Shown here: positions 22,394 through 30,751 of the stretch, in pieces
How positions within the stretch are numbered: position 1 is the first letter of the stretch
Layout of the letters: each line of letters begins with the position of its first letter
Assembly: GCF_001886615.1 (NCBI RefSeq)
Contig: NZ_CP018139.1
Location: 1,240,001 to 1,304,000 of the forward strand
Source of the DNA: Halomonas aestuarii
Lineage (GTDB): Bacteria > Pseudomonadota > Gammaproteobacteria > Pseudomonadales > Halomonadaceae
DNA: 64,000 bases
Reading direction: 5' to 3'
Program-made: the position numbers and the translations under genes
The notes under the pieces: model-generated
Databases searched by the model: none
Told to the model about the DNA's origin: nothing
What the model saw: only the letters and a program-made list of their open reading frames with translations

Positions 22394-24427
22394 CTAGACG
22401 AGGTCGCGGGGAATCATCTCGTCCCAGGTCCTCGCGAAGATGCGGGTGTCGCCCTCCCAGGCGTCCAGGGTGGCCCGGATGCGAAAGTTCTCGGCGTCGC
22501 TGGTCATCAGGGTCCGGGTCAGGGTGTGCACCTCCCACTCCCCGCGCCGGAAGCTGCGCTGCCACTCCGTCCAGCCGCTGACGCTGTCGTAGCTGCCGAA
22601 GGCATAGCCGTAGCGCTCGGTGACCCGGGCGGCGATTTCCAGGTCGATGTCGTCGATCCGGTAGCGCCCCTCGTCGTGCACCACCTCCAGGGTGGTGCGG
22701 TCCTGGGCCAGGTCGCGGATCACGCGCCAGGTCTCCTGGCTGGGCTGGATCAGCGTCTTGGCCAGGGCCGGCGCGCCCTCCGGCGCGGCGAAGGCGGGCA
22801 GCGCCGCCTCCTCGGCGGGGCGCGGCTCGCGCCGGGGCAGCAGCAGCCGACTGTCGCCGGGCCACACGGTGAGCCGCACCGGCTCGGGCGACGGCCACGC
22901 CAGCGGCCAGTAGCTGGTGGAGAGGGCCAGGCGGATGGCGTGGCCAGCGGGGAACTGCTGGGCGATGTGCTTGAGCGGGATGCGCACCCGATAGCGCTGG
23001 CCCGGCACCAGCGGTTCGGGGAACTCGTCGCTGTCGCGGTGGGTGAGGTTGAGCAGGCCGTAGGAGACCCGGGTGGCCTTGTCATCCTCGGCGATATCGG
23101 AGAGGCGCAGCGCCACCATGGCCACCGGCTGGTCGGCGCTGAGCTCGAGCTCCACCAGCGGCGAGCCGCAGATCTCCAGCGCCTCCTCGAGGCGCCCCGT
23201 CTGGAAGATCAGGCAGCCGCCATCCTCCTCCCGCTGGTCATGGGGCAGGTCGGGCGGCGCGTTGTAGGAGCACCACTTGCCCGCGTAGAGGCCCACCGAG
23301 AGGGGCGAGCGGATGTCCAGGGTCGCCTCCGGCGGCTCCTCCCTCGGTTCGTCCTCCGGCACCAGGTCGTGGCCCTGGGTGAGCCGGAAGGCCTGCGAGC
23401 CGATGTTCGGCGACGGCCAGTCGGGCTCCGCCACCCAGCGTCCGGGGCGCTCTTCGTAGCGCGCCGAGGGCGGCATCGACTCCTGCATCCATACCCGCAG
23501 CATGGGCTCGTCCATGATCCCGGTATCGGTCCCCTTGAGCCACTGGTCCCACCAGCGCAGCGACTCCTGCAGGAAGCCGATGGCCGGTCCCGGCACGCCG
23601 AGGTGCGGGTACTTGTGGGCCCAGGGGCCGACCAGCCCCTTGCGCGGCACGTCGAGCCCCTCCAGCACCCGGAACACGGCATTGCAGTAGCCGTCGGCCC
23701 AGCCGCTGACGGCATAGACCGGGCACTGGATCGCCGCGTAGTCCTCGCAGACCGAGCCGTGCTTCCAGTAGTCGTCGCGGCGCTGGTGCTCGAGCCACTG
23801 GGCGAGCCAGAGGCCGCTGCCTTCCAGGCGCTCGAGCCACATGTCGCGCCACCGCTCGCCGACGAGGTCCGGATCCGGCGGGCAGGCGTTGCCGTCGAAC
23901 ATGGTCGAGGCCCAGGAGAGGTTGTCGCCAAGCAGGCAGCCGCCCATGTGGTGGATGTCGTCGGCGTAGCGGTCGTCGGTGAAGCAGATCGTGATGACCG
24001 CCTTGAGCTGGGGCGGGCGCAGGGCGGCGATCTGCAGGCCGTTGAAGCCGCCCCAGGAGATGCCGATCATGCCGACGTCGCCGGTGCACCAGGGCTGGGC
24101 CTCGAGCCATTCGAGGATCACCAGGCCATCCTCCAGCTCGCTCGGCAGGTACTCGTCGGTGAGCACGCCGTCGGACTCCCCGGTGCCGCGGATATCGACC
24201 CGCACCCCGGCATAGCCGTGGCCCGCCCAGTAGGGGTGGCTCTGCACGTCGCGCTCGGCGGTGAGGTCGCGCTTGCGGTAAGGCAGGTACTCGAGGATCG
24301 CCGGCACCGGATGGGCCTCGGCGTCCACCGGTCGCCAGATCCTCGCCGCCAGGCGGCTGCCGTCGGGCAGCGGGATCCAGGTCTCCTCTTCCATGACCCG
24401 GCGCGGAAAGTCGTCGACGATGCGCAT
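22394..24427 (-). CDS. CocE/NonD-type alpha/beta hydrolase (peptidase S15 family)
   Basis: A 677-residue hydrolase. The S15 catalytic domain includes the oxyanion region RIWRPVDAE, the nucleophile elbow GISWGGFNG (Ser near residue 125), a following SGWADGYCN segment with the acid, and GPWAHKYPHLG with the histidine. The C-terminal part is the jelly-roll XPD-C domain. Family members act as X-Pro dipeptidyl peptidases, cocaine esterase or glutaryl acylases. Start at 24427 is set by AAGGAG upstream; it begins 16 bp after the ATP-grasp gene, so the two are co-transcribed. No signal peptide is seen, so it should be cytosolic. The substrate is unknown but may relate to the amide made by its partner. 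Confidence 0.88.
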   Translation of the reverse strand: MRIVDDFPRRVMEEETWIPLPDGSRLAARIWRPVDAEAHPVPAILEYLPYRKRDLTAERDVQSHPYWAGHGYAGVRVDIRGTGESDGVLTDEYLPSELEDGLVILEWLEAQPWCTGDVGMIGISWGGFNGLQIAALRPPQLKAVITICFTDDRYADDIHHMGGCLLGDNLSWASTMFDGNACPPDPDLVGERWRDMWLERLEGSGLWLAQWLEHQRRDDYWKHGSVCEDYAAIQCPVYAVSGWADGYCNAVFRVLEGLDVPRKGLVGPWAHKYPHLGVPGPAIGFLQESLRWWDQWLKGTDTGIMDEPMLRVWMQESMPPSARYEERPGRWVAEPDWPSPNIGSQAFRLTQGHDLVPEDEPREEPPEATLDIRSPLSVGLYAGKWCSYNAPPDLPHDQREEDGGCLIFQTGRLEEALEICGSPLVELELSADQPVAMVALRLSDIAEDDKATRVSYGLLNLTHRDSDEFPEPLVPGQRYRVRIPLKHIAQQFPAGHAIRLALSTSYWPLAWPSPEPVRLTVWPGDSRLLLPRREPRPAEEAALPAFAAPEGAPALAKTLIQPSQETWRVIRDLAQDRTTLEVVHDEGRYRIDDIDLEIAARVTERYGYAFGSYDSVSGWTEWQRSFRRGEWEVHTLTRTLMTSDAENFRIRATLDAWEGDTRIFARTWDEMIPRDLV

Positions 24428-24443
24428 TGCGGTTCTCCTTGAT

Positions 24444-25748
24444 TCAGCCTTCGACCTGATCGAACTCGAACGGCAGTCGCGCCGAGAGGCGATCATAGTG
24501 CTCGAGCAGCTGCTCCGCCGAGTCGGCCCCCATCCACACCAGGGCCAAGGCATAGCTGTAGCTGTCCTGCTCCGGCAGCGACGAGAGCCGCTGCCCTTCC
24601 ACCACCTGGATGTCGATCATCGTGCCGGGGAAGTCGGCCTCGAGGGCGGCGACCTCGTCCGCCGAGGGCACCCGGGTCACCACCGCATCGACGAAGAACA
24701 CCCGATAGAAGAACTTGGCGGCGATGGCATAGTCGCCCTGGCGATGCGGCATGTCGGGCCGCTGCCCCAGGCCCAGGTCGATGGCGACCTGCTGGTTGCT
24801 GATCCCGTCGACCTTCTCGAAGAGGTCGCAGTGGGACTGGGAGATGCGCGTGTTGATCTCCAGCAGCCAGATGCGGTCCTGCACCTCGTCCCAGAAATAT
24901 TCGATGTTGAAGGCCGCGTTGTTGTAGCCGATGTGGGTCATCACCGTATCGGTCAGCTCGCGCATCTTCGCCTGGATGGGCTCGGGCAGCCCCGAGGGGT
25001 AGCGATAGTGGAAGAAGCTCAGCACCTGGGGATAGCGCAGCGAGTCGAAGATCCCGTAGCTGACCACCTCGCCCTCGAAGACATAGCCCTCCACCGTGCA
25101 CTGCCAGCCGCCGATGATCTCCTCGGCCATGCAGAAGCCGCCGTCCACCGCGGCCACCTCCGGCGGCAGCTCGGCATGCTCGAGCACGACATTGAAGGGG
25201 TCGGCGATCAGGCCGATGTCCTCGCGCAGCTTCTCGATGGCATGGTAGAAATCCTCCGGGGTATCGATGCGAAAGCCCAGTCGCGACCCGGAGGACTTGA
25301 TCGGCTTGACGAAGAAGGGGAAGTAGAGCCCCGCCTCGCCGATGCGGGTCAGGGCCTCGTCGTCGAAGGGATCGAAGGCCGTGAAGTTGGGGATGAAGTC
25401 GGGAATGACCTCCTTCTGCACCCTGCGGCTCCAGTACTTGTGCTCGCACTTGAGCAGGCTCGAGAGCGACGTGGTGGAGGTTCCGAAGCGCTCGCAGAGG
25501 ATTGGCAGCATGGTCGAGACGGGAAAGTCCATGTAGCCGACGATGGCGTCCACCGAGCCATCGAAGGCCTCCAGCTGCTCGGTGGCCTCCTCCAGCATGG
25601 CCGCGATGTCGAAGACCTCGGTGTCGTAGACCGCCTCGGGGTCGATGACCCCGTGGAAGCGCCAGTGCTCGGCACCGCGCAGCGTCTCGAGCCGCTGGCG
25701 ATTGAAGTCGTTGAGCCCCACCACGAAAATGTTCCTGTCGCCTGCCAT
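24444..25748 (-). CDS. ATP-grasp superfamily ligase
   Basis: A 434-residue protein with the ATP-grasp layout: an N-terminal Rossmann-like domain (FVVGLNDFNRQRLETL), a central ATP-binding region with YFPFFVKPIKSSGSRLGF, and a catalytic segment IWLLEINTRISQSHCDLFE with the metal-binding Glu and Asn. These enzymes join a carboxylate to an amine or thiol via an acylphosphate. The subfamily is unfamiliar to me; it resembles D-Ala-D-Ala ligase/carnosine-synthase-type folds, and the substrate cannot be read from sequence. It is the first gene of a two-gene operon with the CocE-type hydrolase, an arrangement suggesting make-and-break of the same amide bond. Confidence 0.82.
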   Translation of the reverse strand: MAGDRNIFVVGLNDFNRQRLETLRGAEHWRFHGVIDPEAVYDTEVFDIAAMLEEATEQLEAFDGSVDAIVGYMDFPVSTMLPILCERFGTSTTSLSSLLKCEHKYWSRRVQKEVIPDFIPNFTAFDPFDDEALTRIGEAGLYFPFFVKPIKSSGSRLGFRIDTPEDFYHAIEKLREDIGLIADPFNVVLEHAELPPEVAAVDGGFCMAEEIIGGWQCTVEGYVFEGEVVSYGIFDSLRYPQVLSFFHYRYPSGLPEPIQAKMRELTDTVMTHIGYNNAAFNIEYFWDEVQDRIWLLEINTRISQSHCDLFEKVDGISNQQVAIDLGLGQRPDMPHRQGDYAIAAKFFYRVFFVDAVVTRVPSADEVAALEADFPGTMIDIQVVEGQRLSSLPEQDSYSYALALVWMGADSAEQLLEHYDRLSARLPFEFDQVEG

Positions 25749-25857
25749 TTCTCACTCCTCCACGCTGCGTACCCGAACGGGCTGCCTGGAGCAGCATAGT
25801 CGAGAGCCGGGGCGATGCAGGGGGGAATGAAGGGTTGAATGCCGGGCCGGACAGGCA

Positions 25858-27051
25858 TCAGGGACCCCGCGACGACTCGGCATCGTCCGCGTCGCGGCCG
25901 CGCTGCAGGTGGTCAATGGCCTCACTGCCGCGGCCGGCCAGGGTCGACAGCCGGTCGATCTGGTCGTCCAGGCGCGGCAGGGCCTCGCGGCGATAGCGGG
26001 AGAGGTCGTCGATGGCACCCATCACCTCGCCGAAGGCCTCTTCCAGTGCCTGCATGTCGAGCATCGCCGATGAGGCCCGCCGCTGGATGTCCACGCCCTG
26101 CTGGCGCAGCGCCCGGGCGGTGCCGCCGATCATCTCCGAGGTGGTGGCATTGAGCACCTCGATGCTGTCGAGCACCAACCGCTGGTTGGCGATCGCCAGG
26201 GCGACGGTCACCGCCACGGTCAGCGCCGAGACCGTGACGTTGATGGCGCGGTCGACGCCTCGCATCAGCTCCCGGTTGTTGCGGATGATCACCTCGAGGG
26301 CCAGCACGCCCTGCTGGCTCACCGCCAGCTGCTGCTGCAGGTCGACGATGCGCTGGCGCAGCGGGAAGAGCAGCTCCTCCTCGAGAAAGCGCCGCTGGGG
26401 GTCCTCCTCGTCGCGGCGGGCAATGGCGTCCTGCAGGCGGTCGTCGATCAGCCGTCCCAGGGCGATCTGACGCTCCAGCTGCACCAGGCTCTCGCGCAGG
26501 GCCTGCTGGTCGTCGCCCAGGGTCACGTTGTCGCGATGCAGCATGTCACGCCCCCCTTCCAGGTCGGCAATGATCGCATCCAGGGCCTGCTGGGCCGTCT
26601 CGAACTTGCGGAAGTAGCGCTGCAGGCGACTGCCTGCCCCCGGAAGCAGGGCCAGCACGCGATCCAGCGGCCCCGGCGACAGGTTGTGCCGGGAGGGGTC
26701 AAGCGACTGCATCCGGCCGCGCAGGTCGACCAGGGCCCTGGCCACCGGCCCGCCCTCGTCACCCTGGTGGGCCAGCTGGCGCAGCGGGGTCTGCAGCATG
26801 GCGCTCTGGCGGGCGGCCTGCTGCTGCAGCTCGAGGCCCAGCTCGTCGACGGCGCGACGCTGGCGCGCCAGGCTCTCGGCGTCGCCGCCGGCGATCACCT
26901 CGTCGACGAAGGCCTCGGCCTGGGCCGCCAGCGTCGGATCGTCACCACCGTCGTCGGCCGGCCCGTCGGTGGTCGTGCCCTCCATCTCGCGGGCGATCTC
27001 CTCCACCGGCGGCAGCGACAGGCGGGGGCCGTGTTGGGGTTGCTGGGTCAT
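25858..27051 (-). CDS. TelA/KlaA-family toxic-anion-resistance-like protein
   Basis: A 397-residue, mostly helical protein of the TelA family (PF05816). Family features are a central coiled-coil region, VLALEVIIRNNRELMRGVDRA, the conserved VTVSALTVAVTVALAIANQ hydrophobic stretch, and a C-terminal MLDMQALEEAFGEVMGAID. TelA proteins were first tied to tellurite resistance but are broadly found with envelope-stress genes; chemistry unknown. Start at 27051 follows GAGAGG; the frame continues to 27108 but overlaps nothing useful. It lies 43 bp after a membrane coiled-coil gene, a frequent style of pairing for TelA homologues. Whether it confers tellurite tolerance here is untested. Confidence 0.82.
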   Translation of the reverse strand: MTQQPQHGPRLSLPPVEEIAREMEGTTTDGPADDGGDDPTLAAQAEAFVDEVIAGGDAESLARQRRAVDELGLELQQQAARQSAMLQTPLRQLAHQGDEGGPVARALVDLRGRMQSLDPSRHNLSPGPLDRVLALLPGAGSRLQRYFRKFETAQQALDAIIADLEGGRDMLHRDNVTLGDDQQALRESLVQLERQIALGRLIDDRLQDAIARRDEEDPQRRFLEEELLFPLRQRIVDLQQQLAVSQQGVLALEVIIRNNRELMRGVDRAINVTVSALTVAVTVALAIANQRLVLDSIEVLNATTSEMIGGTARALRQQGVDIQRRASSAMLDMQALEEAFGEVMGAIDDLSRYRREALPRLDDQIDRLSTLAGRGSEAIDHLQRGRDADDAESSRGP

Positions 27052-27094
27052 GGACACCTCTCGAAAGGATCGAATGGGCGCGGAAGGTCCGCCG

Positions 27095-28039
27095 TCATGG
27101 AGCGCCACGCCCGTAGCGGTCCGCGCGGGACACGAAGCGACGCAGCTCCTCCAGCGCCTGTTCGGTGGTGACCGAGGCCTGGGGGCGACCGGTCTCGATG
27201 CGCGCCAGGGAGACGGCGGTATCGTCGAGCACGGTCAACGCCGACTCGTTGCGGGCGGCGAGCTCGCGCAGCCGCTGCTCGGTCTCCTCGAGCAGATCCA
27301 GCCGCCGCCTCAGGGCGGCGCGCTCCTCGTTGCCCAGGCGACGGCCCTCGCGGCTCAGGCGACGCCGCACGAAGTCGCCATCGACGTTCACCACCCCGCT
27401 GGCCTGGGCGGCCATGGAGTGCAGCGTATCCACCGCCCCGAGGCAGACCTGGCCCACCAGCTCCCGGGCCCGCGCGAAGGCCAGCTCGCCGCTGTCGAAG
27501 CGCTCCTCCAGGACCGCCAGCACATGGCGATAGCGGCTGTAGATGCGATCGGCCTGGACCGCCAGGTCGGGGCGGTGGGCGTCGAGCAGTGCCTGCTTGG
27601 CCCGGCACAGCGCCAGCACCAGCTCGTCGGCCTCCGCGGGTGGCCGGGCGGGGTCGAGCACCGTCAGACCCGCCTCGTGGGCTTCGCGCTCCTCCTCGGC
27701 ACGCCGGCGAGCCGCCTCGGCCGCCAGCCGCTCGCGCAGGCGCCTCACCCGCCGCCGTTCCCGCCAGCCGCGCAGGCGACGCTCCAGCGGCAGGGCCACG
27801 GGGATCGCCACCAGCCCCGCCAGCCAGCCCCCAAGGGTCGGCCCGAAGCCTCCCCACAGCGAGGTGAGCCACAGCAGCATGCTGATGAAGGGCACCACCA
27901 GGCAGTAGCGCAGGATGACCTGCAGGCGGCCCGGCGGATCGACCGGCACGGCGAGACGCGGATTGACCAGCCCCACCAGCAGCCAGGGCAGGCAGGTCAG
28001 GAACAGTCCGTAGGAAACTCCCTGAAGGAATCCCAGCAT
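27095..28039 (-). CDS. Membrane protein with long coiled coil, partner of TelA-like protein
   Basis: I do not recognise a named family for this 314-residue protein. Two or three hydrophobic helices occupy residues 1-90 (LFLTCLPWLLVGLVN, YCLVVPFISMLLWLTSLWGG). An Arg/Glu-rich coiled coil follows (RRVRRLRERLAAEAARRRAEEE), then a helical cytosolic domain. A GGAGGAG-type ribosome site precedes the start at 28039. It is the first gene of an operon with telA. In Bacillus, TelA-type YaaN pairs with the membrane protein XpaC; this gene may play an analogous role, which is inference from arrangement, not from sequence similarity. Confidence 0.65.
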   Translation of the reverse strand: MLGFLQGVSYGLFLTCLPWLLVGLVNPRLAVPVDPPGRLQVILRYCLVVPFISMLLWLTSLWGGFGPTLGGWLAGLVAIPVALPLERRLRGWRERRRVRRLRERLAAEAARRRAEEEREAHEAGLTVLDPARPPAEADELVLALCRAKQALLDAHRPDLAVQADRIYSRYRHVLAVLEERFDSGELAFARARELVGQVCLGAVDTLHSMAAQASGVVNVDGDFVRRRLSREGRRLGNEERAALRRRLDLLEETEQRLRELAARNESALTVLDDTAVSLARIETGRPQASVTTEQALEELRRFVSRADRYGRGAP

Positions 28040-28073
28040 GGGTCGTCATCTCCTCCCTGCGATCGATCACGAT

Positions 28074-28098
28074 GATAGTGGCGATAGTGCCGATAGTG
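28074..28098 (+). repeat. Three direct repeats of GATAGTG at 9-bp spacing
   Basis: GATAGTG occurs at 28074, 28083 and 28092, in the 234-bp gap between the divergent telA operon and luxR-type genes. Such phased short repeats near a promoter may be an operator; the 9-bp period is slightly short of a helical turn. Confidence 0.55.
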
Positions 28099-28273
28099 AC
28101 TGGCGTCATGATGAGGCCAGCAGGCCCTTCCCGCCACCCCCGCCGGGGAGCCAGTGCGCCCCTCATGGTGCCGCTCGGGCCGGCTCGCGGAACGTCACGG
28201 GCTCTCGATGCGCCGATGATGACTCGGACAAGCATCGGGCACGCCCCGTGGTATGCTCGACCGGCCGAGGACC

Positions 28274-29128
28274 ATGTCACGCCTCCAGGACCGCCCCACC
28301 GTGATCTCCGCCGACACCCTCGCCACGGCCGACAGCCAGGCCTGGCACCAGCGTCTCGCCCAGCTGATCCTCGCCGCCGGCGGGGTGGGCTTCCCCACCC
28401 TGCTGGAACGGACGCTCCACGAGCTGGCCGGCTTCGACACCATCCTGATCAACACCTACCAGGGTCAGCATCGGCCGCTGCTGATCCACGACAACTACCC
28501 GCCGGTGCGACGCGAACAGGGGATCGAACGCTATCTGAGCCAGGCCTACCTGCTCGACCCCTTCTTCAAGGCCGTCCACGACGGCCTGGCGAGCGGCGTC
28601 CATCGCCTGCGCGAACTGGCGCCGGACCGCTTCGAGAGCAGCGACTACTACCACCACTACTATCGCGCCCTAGGCCTGACCGACGAGGTCGGCCTGTTCG
28701 CTCGGGTCGATGCCGATGTGGTGATGGTGGTGTCGCTGGGCTTTCGCGAGGACACGCCGCGACTGACGCGTCGCAGCCTGCAGGCGCTGCGCCATGTCAG
28801 TCCGGTCCTGGAGGTATTGCTCGGAGAGTACTGGAAGTGGCAGGGCCACTGCTTCCAGGAGCGGCTGGCCGAACGCGAGCCGGTGGAGGCCGCCTTCGAC
28901 AGCTTCGGCCAGGAGGCCCTCACGGCCCGCGAACGGGAGATCGTGCGACTGCTGCTGGCGGGCCACTCCACCAAGTCGGCGGCCCGGGAACTCGACATCA
29001 GCGACGGGACCGTCAAGGTCCACCGCAAGCATATCTACCATCGCCTCGAGGTCTCCAGCCAGTCGCAGCTCTTCCGGCTGTTCCTCGACCATGTAGCACT
29101 GGTCTCGCGTCGCCAGGCGGGCCAGTAG
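28274..29128 (+). CDS. LuxR-family transcriptional regulator
   Basis: A 284-residue regulator. The C-terminal ~65 residues are a clear LuxR/FixJ-type helix-turn-helix: LTAREREIVRLLLAGHS, then ISDGTVKVHRKHIYHRLEV. The N-terminal ~200 residues form an unrecognised sensory domain rich in tyrosine (SSDYYHHYYRALGL) that differs from the LuxR autoinducer-binding domain as far as I can tell. The start at 28274 is chosen for GAGG a few bases upstream; ATG 28253 is the alternative. It lies ahead of, and convergent with, the aldehyde dehydrogenase of the polyamine island, so it is a candidate regulator of that island. Confidence 0.85.
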   Translation: MSRLQDRPTVISADTLATADSQAWHQRLAQLILAAGGVGFPTLLERTLHELAGFDTILINTYQGQHRPLLIHDNYPPVRREQGIERYLSQAYLLDPFFKAVHDGLASGVHRLRELAPDRFESSDYYHHYYRALGLTDEVGLFARVDADVVMVVSLGFREDTPRLTRRSLQALRHVSPVLEVLLGEYWKWQGHCFQERLAEREPVEAAFDSFGQEALTAREREIVRLLLAGHSTKSAARELDISDGTVKVHRKHIYHRLEVSSQSQLFRLFLDHVALVSRRQAGQ

Positions 29129-29208
29129 ACCGTAGACCGACCTTCGGCCCACCCCGCTACGGCATGGCCGAACGGGTCATCGCGACGGGTTCCCGGTCGC
29201 GGCAAGGC

Positions 29209-30735
29209 TCAGGGCGCGAGGGTCATCCACACGCTCTTGAGGTCGGAGTACTCCTCCAGCGAGTGGTGGGACTTGTCGCGGCCGTTGCCCGACTGCTTGA
29301 CGCCGCCGAAGGGCACCGTCTGGTCCATGTCCGCCCAGTTGTTGACGAACACCTGGCCCGACCTCAGACCTCGGGTAACCCGCATGATGCGGTCGATATC
29401 CTGGCTCCACAGGCCCGCCGCCAGTCCATAGTCGCTGTCGTTGGCCAGGCGCACGGCCTCCTCCTCGCTGTCGAAGCCGAACACGGCGAGCACCGGGCCG
29501 AAGATCTCCTCGCGGCCGATGGCCATGGCGTCGGTGACGTCGTCGAACACCGTGGGCGGGATGAAGAGCCCCGGACCGTCCAACGCGTTCCCGCCAGTGC
29601 GCAGGGTCGCCCCCTCCTCCACACCGCGGCGGATATAGTCCAGCACCCGCTCGTACTGGGCGTCATCCACCATGGCGCCCATGAAGCTCGCCGGGTCCAG
29701 CGGGTCACCGGGCTGCATGCGCTCGGCCGCCGCCAGCACCTTCTCGACGAAGGCCTCTCGGATCGCGTTCTCGACCAGCAGCCGCGAGCCGGCGATGCAC
29801 ACCTCGCCCTGGTTGTGAAAGATCGCCGCGGCGGCATGCTCGGCCACCCTGTCCAGGTCCTTGCAGTCGGCGAAGACGAGATTCGGGCTCTTGCCGCCGC
29901 ACTCCAGGAACACCTTCTTGAGGTTGGACTGGCCGGCGTACTGCATCAGCTGCTTGCCGACCCCGGTGGAGCCGGTGAAGGCCAGGCAGTCGACGTCCAT
30001 CGACAGCGCCAGCGCACGGCCCACGGTGTGGCCGAAGCCCGGCAGCACCTGGAAGACGCCACGGGGCAGGCCAGCTTCGCGGGCCAGGCTGGCCAGACGC
30101 AGCGCCGACAGCGGCGACTTCTCGGAAGGCTTCAGGATGACGCTGTTGCCGGCAGCAAGCGCCGGGGCGATCTTCCAGGCGGTCATCATCAGCGGAAAGT
30201 TCCAGGGCACGATGGAGGCCACCACGCCCAGCGGCTCGCGCAGTACCAGTCCCAGGGCGTTGTCGCCGGTGGGCGCCACCTCGCCGTAGAGCTTGTCGAT
30301 GGACTCGGCATGATGGCGAATACAGGCCACAGCGCCGGCAGTGTCGCCCAGGGAGCTGGTAACCGGCTTGCCCATGTCCAGGGTGTCGAGCAGTGCCAGC
30401 TCGTGGCGGTTCGCCTCCATCAGGTCGGCCAGGCGCAGCAGCACCGCCTTGCGCCGGCCCGGTGCCAGGCGCGACCAGGCACCGCCGTCGAAGGCGCGCC
30501 GGGCACAGGCCACCGCGGCCTCGGCGTCGGCGGCGTCGCAGCTGGCCACCTCGGCGAGGACCTCGCCGGTGGCCGGGTTGGTGGTGGTCAGGGTCGCCCC
30601 GTTCACCGCCTCGACGAAGGCATCATCGATGTAGGCGCGGGTCTCGAACCCTTTCTCGAAGGACAGCTCGGCGGCCAGCGCCTGCCAGTCGGCGTGCGTC
30701 GTCGGGCGCGAAGGCGCTTGGGTCATGGTGGTCAT
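29209..30735 (-). CDS. Aldehyde dehydrogenase, PuuC/KauB-like (gamma-aminobutyraldehyde type)
   Basis: A 508-residue NAD(P)+-dependent dehydrogenase. Cofactor and catalytic signatures are visible: VPWNFPLMMTAWKIAPALA, the FTGSTGVGKQLM Rossmann turn, the general base Glu in LECGGKSPNLVF and the nucleophile Cys in NQGEVCIAGSRL. The overall sequence resembles PuuC/KauB enzymes that oxidise 4-aminobutanal or gamma-glutamyl-aminobutanal to GABA derivatives. Start at 30735 follows GGGAG; a frame extension to 30789 overlaps the next gene. It is the downstream gene of a minus-strand pair with the M20 amidohydrolase and would complete putrescine oxidation after the aminotransferase across the divergent promoter. 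Confidence 0.9.
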   Translation of the reverse strand: MTTMTQAPSRPTTHADWQALAAELSFEKGFETRAYIDDAFVEAVNGATLTTTNPATGEVLAEVASCDAADAEAAVACARRAFDGGAWSRLAPGRRKAVLLRLADLMEANRHELALLDTLDMGKPVTSSLGDTAGAVACIRHHAESIDKLYGEVAPTGDNALGLVLREPLGVVASIVPWNFPLMMTAWKIAPALAAGNSVILKPSEKSPLSALRLASLAREAGLPRGVFQVLPGFGHTVGRALALSMDVDCLAFTGSTGVGKQLMQYAGQSNLKKVFLECGGKSPNLVFADCKDLDRVAEHAAAAIFHNQGEVCIAGSRLLVENAIREAFVEKVLAAAERMQPGDPLDPASFMGAMVDDAQYERVLDYIRRGVEEGATLRTGGNALDGPGLFIPPTVFDDVTDAMAIGREEIFGPVLAVFGFDSEEEAVRLANDSDYGLAAGLWSQDIDRIMRVTRGLRSGQVFVNNWADMDQTVPFGGVKQSGNGRDKSHHSLEEYSDLKSVWMTLAP

Positions 30736-30751
30736 GTGATGGCTCCCGTGA

